39,058 nt of DNA from NCBI GenBank assembly GCA_027013165.1, contig JALUXV010000484.1, positions 1 through 39,058 of the forward strand, written 5' to 3'. The notes under the pieces were generated by a model that worked only from the letters and a program-made list of their open reading frames with translations, had not been told where the DNA came from and searched no databases. Positions within the stretch are counted from its first letter, which is position 1; each line of letters opens with the position of its first letter. The position numbers were made by a program, and so were the translations under genes. This DNA is from Alteromonadaceae bacterium (GTDB taxonomy: Bacteria; Pseudomonadota; Gammaproteobacteria; Enterobacterales; Alteromonadaceae). This document shows positions 27,928 through 36,391 of this stretch, piece after piece.

Positions 27928-29097
27928 CTACTTGGATTCGTTGAATAATTCGCGGCCAATTAGCATGCGTCTGATTTCCGAGGTGCCTGCGCCAATTTCA
28001 TAAAGCTTGGCATCTCTTAGCAGTCTGCCGGTGGCGTACTCGTTGATATAGCCATTCCCACCCAATAGTTGAATGGCATCAAGGGACATTTTGGTTGCGA
28101 GTTCGGCAGAATAAAGAATGGCGCCAGCGGCGTCTTTGCGGGTAGTTTCACCGCGATCACAAGCTTGGGCTACCGCGTAAACGTAGGCGCGTGCTGCATT
28201 CATTTGGGTGTACATGTCGGCGATTTTGCCTTGTACTAGCTGGAACTGGCCAATAGATTGACCAAACTGCTCTCGGTCGTGGATATAAGGAACCACAATG
28301 TCCATGCAGGCTTGCATAATACCCAGTGGACCACCTGATAAGACTACGCGCTCATAGTCGAGTCCGCTCATGAGCACGCGTACACCTTCGCCCTCATTAC
28401 CCATTACATTTTCGGCGGGTACTTCGCAGTCTTCAAACACTAATTCGCAAGTGTTTGACGAGCGCATACCTAGTTTGTCGAGCTTTTGAGCGCGAGAAAA
28501 TCCGGGAAAATCTCGTTCAACGATAAACGCGGTAATACCCCGAGGTCCTGCGTTTACGTCAGTTTTCGCGTAAATGACAAATGTATTAGCATCTGGGCCG
28601 TTGGTTATCCACATTTTGTTGCCGTTGAGAATGTACTTGTCGCCCTTTTTCTCTGCGCGTAGTTTCATGCTCACTACATCTGAACCAGCGTTGGGTTCAC
28701 TCATAGCTAATGCACCAATGTGTTCGCCAGACACTAGCTTAGGTAAGTACTTTTCTTTTTGCGCTTCACTGCCGTTTCGTGCAATTTGGTTAACGCAAAG
28801 GTTAGAATGGGCACCGTAACTCAGACCAATACCGGCAGACGCTCGACTCACTTCTTCCATAGCAATAGTATGAGCTAAGTAGCCCATGCCTGAACCACCA
28901 AATTGTTCATCAACGGTAACGCCGAGCAATCCCATCTCGCCGAGTTTTGGCCAGAGTTGATTGGGGAACTGATTGTCGGCATCGGCTGATTCTGCCAGTG
29001 GAGCAATCTCATTTTGCGCAAACTGATAGACTTGGTCGCGAAGCATGTCCATATCTTCGCCTAAACCGAAATTAAGTGTAGGGTAGGGCGTGTTCAT
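27928..29097 (-). CDS. liuA: isovaleryl-CoA dehydrogenase
   Basis: 389 residues from the ATG at 29097, with AAAAAGGA upstream. The 29139 TTG start that lengthens the frame runs into liuR and is rejected. Acyl-CoA dehydrogenase marks: [79 protein letters not shown] and [33 protein letters not shown] places the catalytic Glu at the position used by isovaleryl-CoA dehydrogenases (human Glu254) instead of the usual C-terminal loop, which favours this substrate. It is an FAD enzyme oxidising isovaleryl-CoA to 3-methylcrotonyl-CoA and passing electrons to ETF. It follows liuR by 2 bp. Confidence 0.96.
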   Translation of the reverse strand: MNTPYPTLNFGLGEDMDMLRDQVYQFAQNEIAPLAESADADNQFPNQLWPKLGEMGLLGVTVDEQFGGSGMGYLAHTIAMEEVSRASAGIGLSYGAHSNLCVNQIARNGSEAQKEKYLPKLVSGEHIGALAMSEPNAGSDVVSMKLRAEKKGDKYILNGNKMWITNGPDANTFVIYAKTDVNAGPRGITAFIVERDFPGFSRAQKLDKLGMRSSNTCELVFEDCEVPAENVMGNEGEGVRVLMSGLDYERVVLSGGPLGIMQACMDIVVPYIHDREQFGQSIGQFQLVQGKIADMYTQMNAARAYVYAVAQACDRGETTRKDAAGAILYSAELATKMSLDAIQLLGGNGYINEYATGRLLRDAKLYEIGAGTSEIRRMLIGRELFNESK

Positions 29098-29099
29098 GG

Positions 29100-29501
29100 C
29101 TATTTTCCTTTTTGTAATTCTGCTAGCTCTTCTCGACAACGTGACTCTACGTCGTCAAGTTCTGTCATAAGCATCTGAATATCTTCTAATTGTTGGTTCA
29201 ATACAGCGCGTTTTTGCGCTGTCATTTCAAGCATGGCTTCAAGTTGAACCGCGGAATTTGGGTTGCTGTCGTACATCTCAAACAGGGTTTTTACCTCTGC
29301 CAAAGAGAAACCTAACCTCTTACCACGTAAAATTAGCTTTAACCTGACGCGGTCTTTGTTACAGTAGATACGATTCTGGCCAGTACGACGCGGGCTTAGT
29401 AGGCCTTGCTCCTCGTAGAAACGGATAGAACGAGGAGTGATGTCGAACTCCCGAGCCAGTTCGCCGATGGAATAGGTTAGTTCATTGTTGTGGTCGTTCA
29501 T
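29100..29501 (-). CDS. liuR: MerR-family regulator of branched-chain catabolism LiuR
   Basis: 133 residues with a MerR winged HTH at the start ([60 protein letters not shown]) and a coiled-coil dimer helix (residues about 85-125, [20 protein letters not shown]). No cysteine metal-site pattern of the metal-sensing MerR members is seen. LiuR is known in gammaproteobacteria as the repressor of liu genes, probably responding to a pathway CoA-ester. AAAGG is nine bases before the ATG. It is the first gene of the operon it is expected to control and lies beside two operator-like sites at 29595 and 29617. Confidence 0.93.
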   Translation of the reverse strand: MNDHNNELTYSIGELAREFDITPRSIRFYEEQGLLSPRRTGQNRIYCNKDRVRLKLILRGKRLGFSLAEVKTLFEMYDSNPNSAVQLEAMLEMTAQKRAVLNQQLEDIQMLMTELDDVESRCREELAELQKGK

Positions 29502-29594
29502 TCATACGTACCTTTTGGCGCACACCCTCTTCTTTGTAGTATTCGGTCGACTCTCACCGTGCTGGTAAGAATCGTTGACACACATACGCTTGGG

Positions 29595-29632
29595 TTTACG
29601 TTAACGTTAATTACAATTTACGTTAAGGTAAG
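29595..29632. promoter_or_regulatory. twin LiuR operator-like sites in the liuR/thiolase divergent region
   Basis: TTTACGTTAACGTTAA (29595-29610) and TTTACGTTAAGGTAAG (29617-29632) share their first ten bases and start 22 bp apart, about two helical turns. The first contains the perfect palindrome TTAACGTTAA and the second has TTAC mirrored by GTAA. From memory the LiuR consensus is a near-palindrome of this type (TTTACGTT-like). The sites lie between liuR (start 29501) and the thiolase gene (start 29767), so one protein could control both sides. Confidence 0.65.
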
Positions 29633-29766
29633 GTAACATTTTGCTAACGTCAATTTTTCAATTGAATTGAATCAAGCAAGACCAAAGTATTGTGTCTACT
29701 TTTGTATACGCGCAGTACGCTATGACGATGTGAATCAATACCTTTTAACTAAATGTGAGGCTAATT

Positions 29767-30942
29767 ATGAGCAATGATGCGGTAGTAATTGTGGCGGCGA
29801 AGCGCACTCCAATGGGTGGCTTTAATGGAAGCTTATCAGCAGTACCGGCAACAACCTTGGGATCGGTAGCCATAAAAGCCGCGTGTGAGAGTATCGATGT
29901 GGCTAACATCGACGAAGTTATTATGGGTTGTGTTTTACCAGCAGGACAAGGGCAGGCACCAGCGCGCCAAGCGACACTAGGTGCTGACCTACCTTTGGCA
30001 GCAGGGGCAACTACCATCAATAAGGTGTGTGGTTCAGGTTTAAAAGCGGTAATGATGGCACATGACTTGATTAAAGCAGGTAGTGCATCTGTGGTTATCG
30101 CTGGTGGTATGGAGAGTATGAGCAATGCTCCGTATATGCTACCGAAAGCGAGAACTGGATATCGTATGGGGCACGGACAAGTCCTTGACCACATGATGTT
30201 AGACGGCCTAGAAAACGCCTATGATGGCAAAGCAATGGGCTGTTTCGCTCAAGACACTGCTGATGCTGAGAGTATCACCCGTGGTGAAATGGATGAGTTT
30301 GCACTGAGCTCTTTGTCTAAAGCAAATACGGCTATCAGCGAAGGTACCTTCACTGATGAAATCGTCAGTGTGACTATTTCGAGTCGTAAGGGTGATATCG
30401 TTGTTGACACTGATGAAGGCCCAGGCTCAGTGCGTCCAGATAAAATTCCATCACTGCGTCCTGCGTTCAAAAAAGACGGCACCGTGACTGCGGCAAACTC
30501 TAGTTCAATCTCTGACGGTGCGGCGGCACTTCTAGTGATGTCTGAGTCGAAAGCCTCAGAACTGGGTTTAACGCCACTTGCCAAAGTAGTTGCTCACGCG
30601 ACGAATGCTATTGAGCCTGAGTTGTTTACTGTTGCACCTGTTGGTGCCATGGAAAAAGTGCTCGAAAAAGCAGGCTGGTCAAAAGAAGATGTTGATTTAT
30701 ATGAAATTAACGAAGCTTTTGCCATGGTAACTATGATGGCTATTCGCAAGTTAGGTCTTGATGAGAGCAAAGTAAACATCAAAGGCGGCGCTTGCGCATT
30801 AGGCCACCCTATTGGTGCGTCGGGCGCTCGAATCTTGGTAACGCTATTACATTCATTGAAGCAAAAAGGGCTAAGCAAAGGTATTGCTTCCTTGTGTATT
30901 GGTGGAGGTGAAGGTGTGGCATTAGCGGTTGAAATGCTGTAA
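29767..30942 (+). CDS. atoB: acetyl-CoA C-acetyltransferase (thiolase)
   Basis: 391 residues from the ATG at 29767, with GAGG seven bases upstream; a GTG 12 bp earlier is less likely. NKVCGSGLKAVMMA places the acyl-accepting Cys at residue 88, NEAFAMVTMMAIRKLG carries the His-region block, and GGACALGHPIGASGARILVT and CIGGGEGVALAVEML are the C-terminal thiolase signatures, with Cys near the end. It condenses or cleaves acetoacetyl-CoA. Divergent from liuR with shared operator-like sites, it would use acetoacetate from MvaB after activation to acetoacetyl-CoA, which needs a CoA-transferase not found in this window. Biosynthetic (phbA-like) use is an alternative. Confidence 0.93.
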   Translation: MSNDAVVIVAAKRTPMGGFNGSLSAVPATTLGSVAIKAACESIDVANIDEVIMGCVLPAGQGQAPARQATLGADLPLAAGATTINKVCGSGLKAVMMAHDLIKAGSASVVIAGGMESMSNAPYMLPKARTGYRMGHGQVLDHMMLDGLENAYDGKAMGCFAQDTADAESITRGEMDEFALSSLSKANTAISEGTFTDEIVSVTISSRKGDIVVDTDEGPGSVRPDKIPSLRPAFKKDGTVTAANSSSISDGAAALLVMSESKASELGLTPLAKVVAHATNAIEPELFTVAPVGAMEKVLEKAGWSKEDVDLYEINEAFAMVTMMAIRKLGLDESKVNIKGGACALGHPIGASGARILVTLLHSLKQKGLSKGIASLCIGGGEGVALAVEML

Positions 30943-31001
30943 CCGACACTAGGCAAGAGTGTACTTTACACTCCAACTAATCTAGTGAATCCACATAGAG
31001 A

Positions 31002-31036
31002 GCAAAATGGCACCTCAGGGTGCCATTTTGCTTAGT
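31002..31036. terminator. rho-independent terminator after the thiolase gene
   Basis: A perfect 13-bp stem: GCAAAATGGCACC (31002-31014) pairs with GGTGCCATTTTGC (31019-31031) around a TCAG loop. It ends in the TTTT arm plus CTTAG, 59 bp after the thiolase stop. The A-rich left arm makes it potentially bidirectional. Confidence 0.8.
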
Positions 31037-31151
31037 GGTAATAACACTCCTTTGACCTTTGCAATATAGGGAATTCATTGTGTAATATTGATACGAGAAG
31101 CAGTTGAACTACCTGTGTTTTAACCTCTTATCGATAAGGCATTGATTTACG

Positions 31152-32555
31152 TTGAACCAATTTACTTACGTAATTCGTTTGATTTCACTTTTTATTTTTC
31201 TGGTTTCGTCTTCACTAGCTCATTCAGAAAATAATACGGTGAAATACTGTATCGATCCTAAGTGGGCACCCTACGAAGCACTTGTTGCCGGAGAACACGT
31301 CGGTATATCTGCGGAATATATGCGCGTTGTTTCTTCACTTTCTTCTATCAAGTTCGAGCTAGTAGCAACTGATACTTGGGCACAAAGTCTAGAATACCTT
31401 CAACGTGGTGAATGCCACATGTTGTCTATGCTCACAGCATCTGAATACCGTCGTCAATTTATGACGTTCAGCGATTCATACTTTGAAGCGCCGAACGTGC
31501 TTGTCGCCTCCATTGGAACCCCTATTCTGCAAGGATATGACGGTGTTGGATCCCGATTGTTGGGGGTGGTTAGGGGCTATCGTCAAATGGAGTACATTAC
31601 TCGCTACTATCCTTCGCTGAGGATAAAAGTCATCGACTCTGAACGAGAGGGGCTTGAAATGCTCTTGTCGGGAGATTTAGATGTAATGGTGGGATCGCTG
31701 CTCACAGTTAACACTTTCATTAACATGCATAATTTGGATTCTCTGGCTATTGTTGGTTACGCGGAGCCTTACGACCTCTTAGCCTTTGGTGTGGCAAAAT
31801 CTCATGCTCATATTGTTCCTTTACTAAATGATGCCATTGCTCGTATCCCAGAAGATAAAGAAGTGTCGATTTATAAGCAGTGGAGTAGCAGTAAAGTCAG
31901 GTACAACGCAACCTATAAGCCTTACGTATTGGGCTTAGTTTGTTTTATTGGATTTCTGTGTTGGTTTATTTGGCGTGCTAGAGTCAAACTTCATGTGCGC
32001 AGACTCCTTCATGAGAAAAATGAAGAAATTCAGCTTCTGAAAGTTCAACTGAGCGATAAATCTCGCACTTTAGAATTTTTAACTACTCGAGATGCATTAA
32101 CAGGCTTGTACAACAGAAACCACATGATACAGCGTGCAGAAGAGGAAATATCTCGCTATCAACGTTTTCACTCACCTGCGTCCTTGATAGTGTTTGAAGT
32201 GAACCTAGCTCGTTCATTGGATGAAAGTGACAATGCGCTGGACGTTTTGTTTAAGCAAATTGCCACTACATGCCTTGCAGCAGTGCGAGAGGTAGACGTG
32301 GTTGCTCGATTCAGTAATGAGAGATTTGTGGTGCTTTGCCCTCAAACCGATATTGAAGCAGCAAAAATACTTATTTATCGACTCAGAGATAAATTGCTTG
32401 GCCAGTCTGCTTTCAAAAACCAAGGTGTAGGTATGTTTTTTTCTTTGTCGGAACTTCAGCCTGCTGAAACATTCCTCGAGTGGGAACACAGAACGGCCAA
32501 AGCGCTTTCTCAATCAAAGCGCTATGGCAGTGGTACTGTGTCAATTGCTGACTAG
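31152..32555 (+). CDS. periplasmic SBP_bac_3 sensor with membrane anchor and degenerate GGDEF domain
   Basis: 467 residues. The start is TTG at 31152: a stop codon lies three codons upstream in frame, and only this start gives the signal peptide MNQFTYVIRLISLFIFLVSS. Residues about 29-245 form a solute-binding-protein-3 type sensor (YCIDPKWAPYEALVAGEHVG, TWAQSLEYLQRGECHMLSML, FSDSYFEAPNVLVA, LLSGDLDVMVGS). A membrane segment follows at about 258-275, a coiled coil at 283-310 and a GGDEF-type domain from DALTGLYNR (314-322). The active-site loop reads SNERF (388-392) instead of GGDEF, so cyclase activity is unlikely. REVD (379-382), five residues upstream, keeps the RxxD inhibitory-site form. 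It is probably a cyclic-di-GMP receptor or a dead enzyme. Confidence 0.82.
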   Translation: MNQFTYVIRLISLFIFLVSSSLAHSENNTVKYCIDPKWAPYEALVAGEHVGISAEYMRVVSSLSSIKFELVATDTWAQSLEYLQRGECHMLSMLTASEYRRQFMTFSDSYFEAPNVLVASIGTPILQGYDGVGSRLLGVVRGYRQMEYITRYYPSLRIKVIDSEREGLEMLLSGDLDVMVGSLLTVNTFINMHNLDSLAIVGYAEPYDLLAFGVAKSHAHIVPLLNDAIARIPEDKEVSIYKQWSSSKVRYNATYKPYVLGLVCFIGFLCWFIWRARVKLHVRRLLHEKNEEIQLLKVQLSDKSRTLEFLTTRDALTGLYNRNHMIQRAEEEISRYQRFHSPASLIVFEVNLARSLDESDNALDVLFKQIATTCLAAVREVDVVARFSNERFVVLCPQTDIEAAKILIYRLRDKLLGQSAFKNQGVGMFFSLSELQPAETFLEWEHRTAKALSQSKRYGSGTVSIAD

Positions 32556-32557
32556 TA

Positions 32558-32828
32558 TCTAGAGCGTGTTGACCTTTGCTGTACGTTTTTGCAGCGAAGT
32601 GTTTGTCATTTAGGCAAGGAAGTACTCACGTCGTGTAGTCATCTACATAAGTGAGTAGTGACGCCGTATAAATGACAAACAATCGCTGCCTGAAAGGTTC
32701 ATCCAAGTGAGTCTCATGCTGCTTCACTCGTTACTAATTTGGAATAACCAAACTACGCTCCTCGTTTATTGCCTGAGACTCACTTGGAATGAACAAAAAG
32801 TGTACCGCAAAGGTCAACACGCTCTAGA
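32558..32828. repeat. 271-bp three-armed palindromic intergenic element (MITE-like or structured RNA)
   Basis: Non-coding element filling the gap between the GGDEF gene and fapA. Outer arms 32558-32579 and 32807-32828 are a perfect 22-bp inverted repeat (begins TCTAGAGCGTGTTGACC) that extends to about 33 bp through GTAC and a T5/A5 tract. Arm two: GCAGCGA (32591-32597) with 32683-32689, and GTTTGTCATTTA (32601-32612) with 32669-32680, topped by TACTCAC/GTGAGTA (32623/32651) and TGTAG-TCAT-CTACA. Arm three: TTCAT (32698-32702) with 32789-32793 and CCAAGTGAGTCTCA (32703-32716) with 32774-32787, topped by TTTGG-AATAA-CCAAA (32738-32752). All pairings were checked base by base. No ORF. CTAG occurs at both ends. 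Being mobile or transcribed is inference. Confidence 0.85.
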
Positions 32829-32858
32829 CACAGTGCTCAAGGCTTCGCATTATTTTTT

Positions 32859-34514
32859 CTAAATAATGGGTTCGTAATGCCATTTGTGTGAGTCGAAATG
32901 AATCATAGCGCGATCGTATTCTCGCTCGGAACGCCAACTTCTTGTATTCAGCTTTGCTGATACGCCCGGATACAAACGCTTGTTAGCGATGAGCTTTATT
33001 TCTTTTTGATAAGCTTCTTTTGCCTCTTTAACCTCAAGGGCTTTAGCTTCGATCCATGCTAGTAATGCCGATTCATTATTAAACATTTCAAGGGCATCCG
33101 AGACTTTATCTTGCAGTTCTTGTGGGACTTTCTTACTTTTAATTAGATCGATTTTTTCTTTGTGTTTTAGGTTGTTCTTTCGCAACTGACCGAGTAATTC
33201 ATCAATTGCATTTTTTCGTTCCAGCAACTGATTGTAACCTGGACTGAAATCTACTTTTAGTGTGCTTCCTGATACCGCGCCGAGTGTTCCGGCTATCACT
33301 TTGTCTTGCGTAAACACGTCACAAGCAAACAGGTTTCCCTGGGGGTTGTCAATTTGTCCAACGATTACACCGCCACCGCTGCGCAAGCGACTGTAGGTCA
33401 GTTGACGACCCACTGTGATAGTTCCTTTACAGTGAATGTCCAAGCCTTGGCCATGTTGTACGTGAATACTACCCGCAGCCACTAATTTACACGTGAATTC
33501 ACCATCAGAGTCGTTAACCTTGCCCATGGCTCCCTCAGTAATAATGATGTCACCTTGTGACTCAATGTAGGCGGACTCTACAAAGCCATTTATCGTGATA
33601 TCGCCGGACGCTTTAATTTCCATTTTTTCAGTAACGTCACCATTAACGAGCACCGCTCCGTCGTAGGTAACATGACCTGTACCCACGTTTACACCATTAC
33701 AAATAAAGGTGTCGTCTATGGTCATAGTTTGGTCTTGATACTTAGGCATGCCAGCAATAACAGATACCAGCAAGTTCTTGTCATTATCACTAACGGCAGT
33801 TCCTTTTGCCATTTTAAATTCAAGCCATTCACCCGCTATGGGCGCAATCGTGTTGCCTCTCACGTCAAAACCACTACGTCCAGGTGTGGGTTCTGTTCGT
33901 CGAAGTACTGGGGTGGCAACCTTCACACAAATGACCTCTCCCAAATTCCGCATATCAACGCGATCACCATCACTAGATTGGGGTTTTAACACACGTTCTA
34001 GCGCATTGGGTACGAGTGGTCTAAAGCGAGATGAACGACCATTTCTTGCCGGTAACCCCTTGGCAACCACTTGCTCTATCACTTCTCCTGGTGACGCACT
34101 TTGGGCTTTAGCCAAAACGCGTTTGATCGCTTTATCACCTAACCCACGGCGAATTTTTTGTTTACTAGCCAGTAGTTTAATTGCGCCTATTGAAGGGAGC
34201 TTTCCTCCGAAAGGACAAGTAAGTGTTAGAGTGGCTATCATTTTATCTTCAGAAACTTTAAACGCTACTTCGGCGTTTCTGCGCTCTCCAACACATTCTT
34301 TAACAACATTGGGAGTGGCAGTTTTGTAATTGTGATTCACAGTATCTATTGCAGATTGCAACGCTGAATCAGAGATATAAAGGCTTTTTGTATCGGGCTG
34401 ATCGAAGAGCGGCTTAACCTCGTGAAAAGTTAGCTCTTTGGAGAATTCAGATGGGTCTAGCGTCAGATAGATATTATTCTGGCTTTTGTCTAAGCTGATG
34501 GTCACACCATTCAT
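32859..34514 (-). CDS. FapA (DUF342) family protein
   Basis: 551 residues. The N-terminal part (ISLDKSQNNIYLTLDPSEFS to about 200) is the variable FapA N-domain. Residues about 200-420 form the conserved beta-solenoid-like core: RRTEPTPGRSGFDVRGNTI, AVLVNGDVTEKMEIKASGDI, NGFVESAYIESQGDIIITEG and HCKGTITVGRQLTYSRLRSG. The C-terminus (about 430-520) is a charged coiled coil (RKNAIDELLGQLRKNNLKHK). FapA/DUF342 proteins are scaffold-like polymers widespread in bacteria and of poorly known role; in Vibrio one affects glucose-PTS signalling to the flagellum. AAGGA lies 11 bases before the ATG. Encoded alone, convergent on the palindromic element, and 154 bp downstream of sbcB on the same strand. 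Confidence 0.9.
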   Translation of the reverse strand: MNGVTISLDKSQNNIYLTLDPSEFSKELTFHEVKPLFDQPDTKSLYISDSALQSAIDTVNHNYKTATPNVVKECVGERRNAEVAFKVSEDKMIATLTLTCPFGGKLPSIGAIKLLASKQKIRRGLGDKAIKRVLAKAQSASPGEVIEQVVAKGLPARNGRSSRFRPLVPNALERVLKPQSSDGDRVDMRNLGEVICVKVATPVLRRTEPTPGRSGFDVRGNTIAPIAGEWLEFKMAKGTAVSDNDKNLLVSVIAGMPKYQDQTMTIDDTFICNGVNVGTGHVTYDGAVLVNGDVTEKMEIKASGDITINGFVESAYIESQGDIIITEGAMGKVNDSDGEFTCKLVAAGSIHVQHGQGLDIHCKGTITVGRQLTYSRLRSGGGVIVGQIDNPQGNLFACDVFTQDKVIAGTLGAVSGSTLKVDFSPGYNQLLERKNAIDELLGQLRKNNLKHKEKIDLIKSKKVPQELQDKVSDALEMFNNESALLAWIEAKALEVKEAKEAYQKEIKLIANKRLYPGVSAKLNTRSWRSEREYDRAMIHFDSHKWHYEPII

Positions 34515-34668
34515 TACTGCAATTTTCCTTTACTCGAAGGCGATGGAGTCGAGGCACGACATTGTCTAGCTCAACCAAAATTCGCGGTTGATCGTGTTAT
34601 CGACCACACTTGCTTTATACTTAAGTAGAGAACCTTAATTCTTAATTTAATTTGTACGAACAATAAGG

Positions 34669-36099
34669 TCAAAGGTTTTCGGCATATTGATACAAAGCGC
34701 GCAAAATCGCCTGTTTATTCGGGTCATCACTATACTCGTGGGCGAGCTGCTCAAGGGTCAGGAGGTACGCTTCCATAGTAATACTAGCGGGTGAGTCAGA
34801 ATCTGTGAGTCTTGAACGGCGATGGTGTTGCCAGCGTGTCATTTCACTGTCGTCAAGGGTCTCAGGAAAATTACGAGCGCGATATCTAAACAATAACGAG
34901 CGAAGCCCAATGTGTTGTGTATTGTCTGAGAGCGCCGCCAGACCATCGGGCGAGGTTTCTAATACTTGATTACACCAACTTCTATCTTGGTTGCTCAAGA
35001 ACCCACCGCTGTATAGTGCGTGGTCAATATCCACCTGTTTTTCTTCAAATGCTTGGTCGTAAACTTCCTGTAATAGAGATGCAAGATGAGGGAGTTTGGA
35101 CAAGGTTTGATAGTTGTCCAAGCAGGCTTGCCTATCTAATCCTAAACGAGCTGCGTTTTCTGCTGTCATTGCCTTGGCGGTTGTTATAAAGGGGGATTTG
35201 TTGATATGAATGAGTTTTAATCCCGGGCGTTCTATACCTTGCTCTAGCTCATCGGATTTTGCGTAGAGTTTTTGCCTTATCGTATCGGCGTCATCATTGA
35301 CCAAACTGTCAACTGATTTTGACAGGTCGACGGCGATAACAGCGTTGGGATTAGTTGGATGTTTAGCTATCGGCATTATCCAAGTGCAACACCCTTGACT
35401 TGCGGGAATCTTTGACGACACATGCAACAGTACTGATGGTTGAGATAAGTCAATTTGAGAGAGCACTTCTTGCTTGTTTCTCAACGAAAAAGCGTAGTTA
35501 AAAAGTTTGGGTTGCTTATCTTTAATAAGTTTGGCCAAACCAATAGTTGCGTAAACATCGCTAAGGGCATCGTGAGCGTTGTCGTGTGACAAGCCGTTTG
35601 CCTGAGTTAAGTGTTCAAGTTTGAAGCTAGGGCTGCCATCTTCTCTTAACGGCCATTCTATGCCTTCTGGCCTTAGCGCATAACATGCTCTTGCCAAATC
35701 AATAATATCCCAACGACTGTTGCCATTTTTCCATTCACGGGCGTAGGGGTCGTAGAAATTTCGATAGAACATATGTCGAGTGACTTCATCGTCAAAACGA
35801 ATGCTGTTGAAGCCTACACTGCACGTGTTTGGTGTGGCCATTTCACGGTGTATCACCGCCGCGAAATCAGCTTCGTTTTTGCCGTCGCGGATAGATTGCT
35901 GCGGAGTGATCCCTGTAATCAGGCATGCCTCTGGATGAGGCAAATAGTCATTAGCAATTGCACTCATTATGTTAATTGGCTTACCAATAGGATTTAGATC
36001 ACTATCGGTTCTAATGGCTGCAAATTGACACGGTAAGTCTTTTTGAGGGTTAGCGCCAAACGTTTCTAAATCGTACCAAAGGAATGTGGGGGCATGCAT
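34669..36099 (-). CDS. sbcB: exodeoxyribonuclease I
   Basis: 476 residues (E. coli 475). It is a DEDDh exonuclease: LWYDLETFGANPQKD supplies D10 and E12, SIRFDDEVTRHMFYRNFYDP the second acidic motif, and LSHDNAHDALSDVYATIGLA the His-x-x-Asp third motif. SH3-like and C-terminal helical domains follow (PIAKHPTNPNAVIAVDLSKS, LGLDRQACLDNYQTLSKLPH, LLFRYRARNFPETL). It degrades single-stranded DNA 3' to 5' and acts in mismatch repair and recombination. The ATG at 36099 gives the family start. It is divergent from the CBS gene with a 292-bp gap. Confidence 0.97.
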   Translation of the reverse strand: MHAPTFLWYDLETFGANPQKDLPCQFAAIRTDSDLNPIGKPINIMSAIANDYLPHPEACLITGITPQQSIRDGKNEADFAAVIHREMATPNTCSVGFNSIRFDDEVTRHMFYRNFYDPYAREWKNGNSRWDIIDLARACYALRPEGIEWPLREDGSPSFKLEHLTQANGLSHDNAHDALSDVYATIGLAKLIKDKQPKLFNYAFSLRNKQEVLSQIDLSQPSVLLHVSSKIPASQGCCTWIMPIAKHPTNPNAVIAVDLSKSVDSLVNDDADTIRQKLYAKSDELEQGIERPGLKLIHINKSPFITTAKAMTAENAARLGLDRQACLDNYQTLSKLPHLASLLQEVYDQAFEEKQVDIDHALYSGGFLSNQDRSWCNQVLETSPDGLAALSDNTQHIGLRSLLFRYRARNFPETLDDSEMTRWQHHRRSRLTDSDSPASITMEAYLLTLEQLAHEYSDDPNKQAILRALYQYAENL

Positions 36100-36232
36100 A
36101 GTATTGAATCTAGTAAGTCACAGACAGTTTTGTCAAAGCGCCAGTTTACACTTAGGCTCAATGAATACCAACTGATTGAAGGTCAACTAAGGCTAACTGA
36201 ACCTTGCTCATATTGAGAATATAGTAGATTAG

Positions 36233-36307
36233 TATAATTATACGGCGAATTATTCGCCGAATTCTTTTTCCCAGTCTAGGCTTATAGTTATCGGCGTTGT
36301 TCGCCGA
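36233..36307 (+). promoter_or_regulatory. hairpin-rich leader of the CBS-domain gene with possible promoter
   Basis: Part of the 292-bp gap between sbcB and the CBS gene. TATAAT (36233-36238) is a good -10 box but has no well-spaced -35. It is followed by CGGCGAA-TTA-TTCGCCG (36243-36259) before a T-rich run, then TCGGCG (36291-36296) pairing with CGCCGA (36302-36307). TCGCCGA occurs in both hairpins, so the downstream TCGGCG could pair with either copy. The rest of the gap (36100-36232, 36308-36375) shows nothing else I recognise. Confidence 0.35.
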
Positions 36308-36391
36308 GAAAAACAACAAACAAGCCAACAATTTATTGCTCTGCATTTTGTGACTTCCTCACCACAAAATACAGAGCAAGGGGAATGATAG

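Noticed and set aside
29745-30194. 149-residue frame antisense to the thiolase gene
   Set aside because: The thiolase has all its signature motifs; the antisense peptide is Pro/Ala-rich and unlike a real protein.
33748-34329. 193-residue frame antisense to fapA
   Set aside because: It lies wholly inside a well-supported gene and its peptide shows no family features; it is a by-product of fapA codon use.
36158-36346. 62-residue frame on the minus strand upstream of the CBS gene
   Set aside because: It has no ribosome binding site, the peptide is a run of Arg and Ile produced by the hairpin repeats, and the region is better explained as the CBS gene leader.
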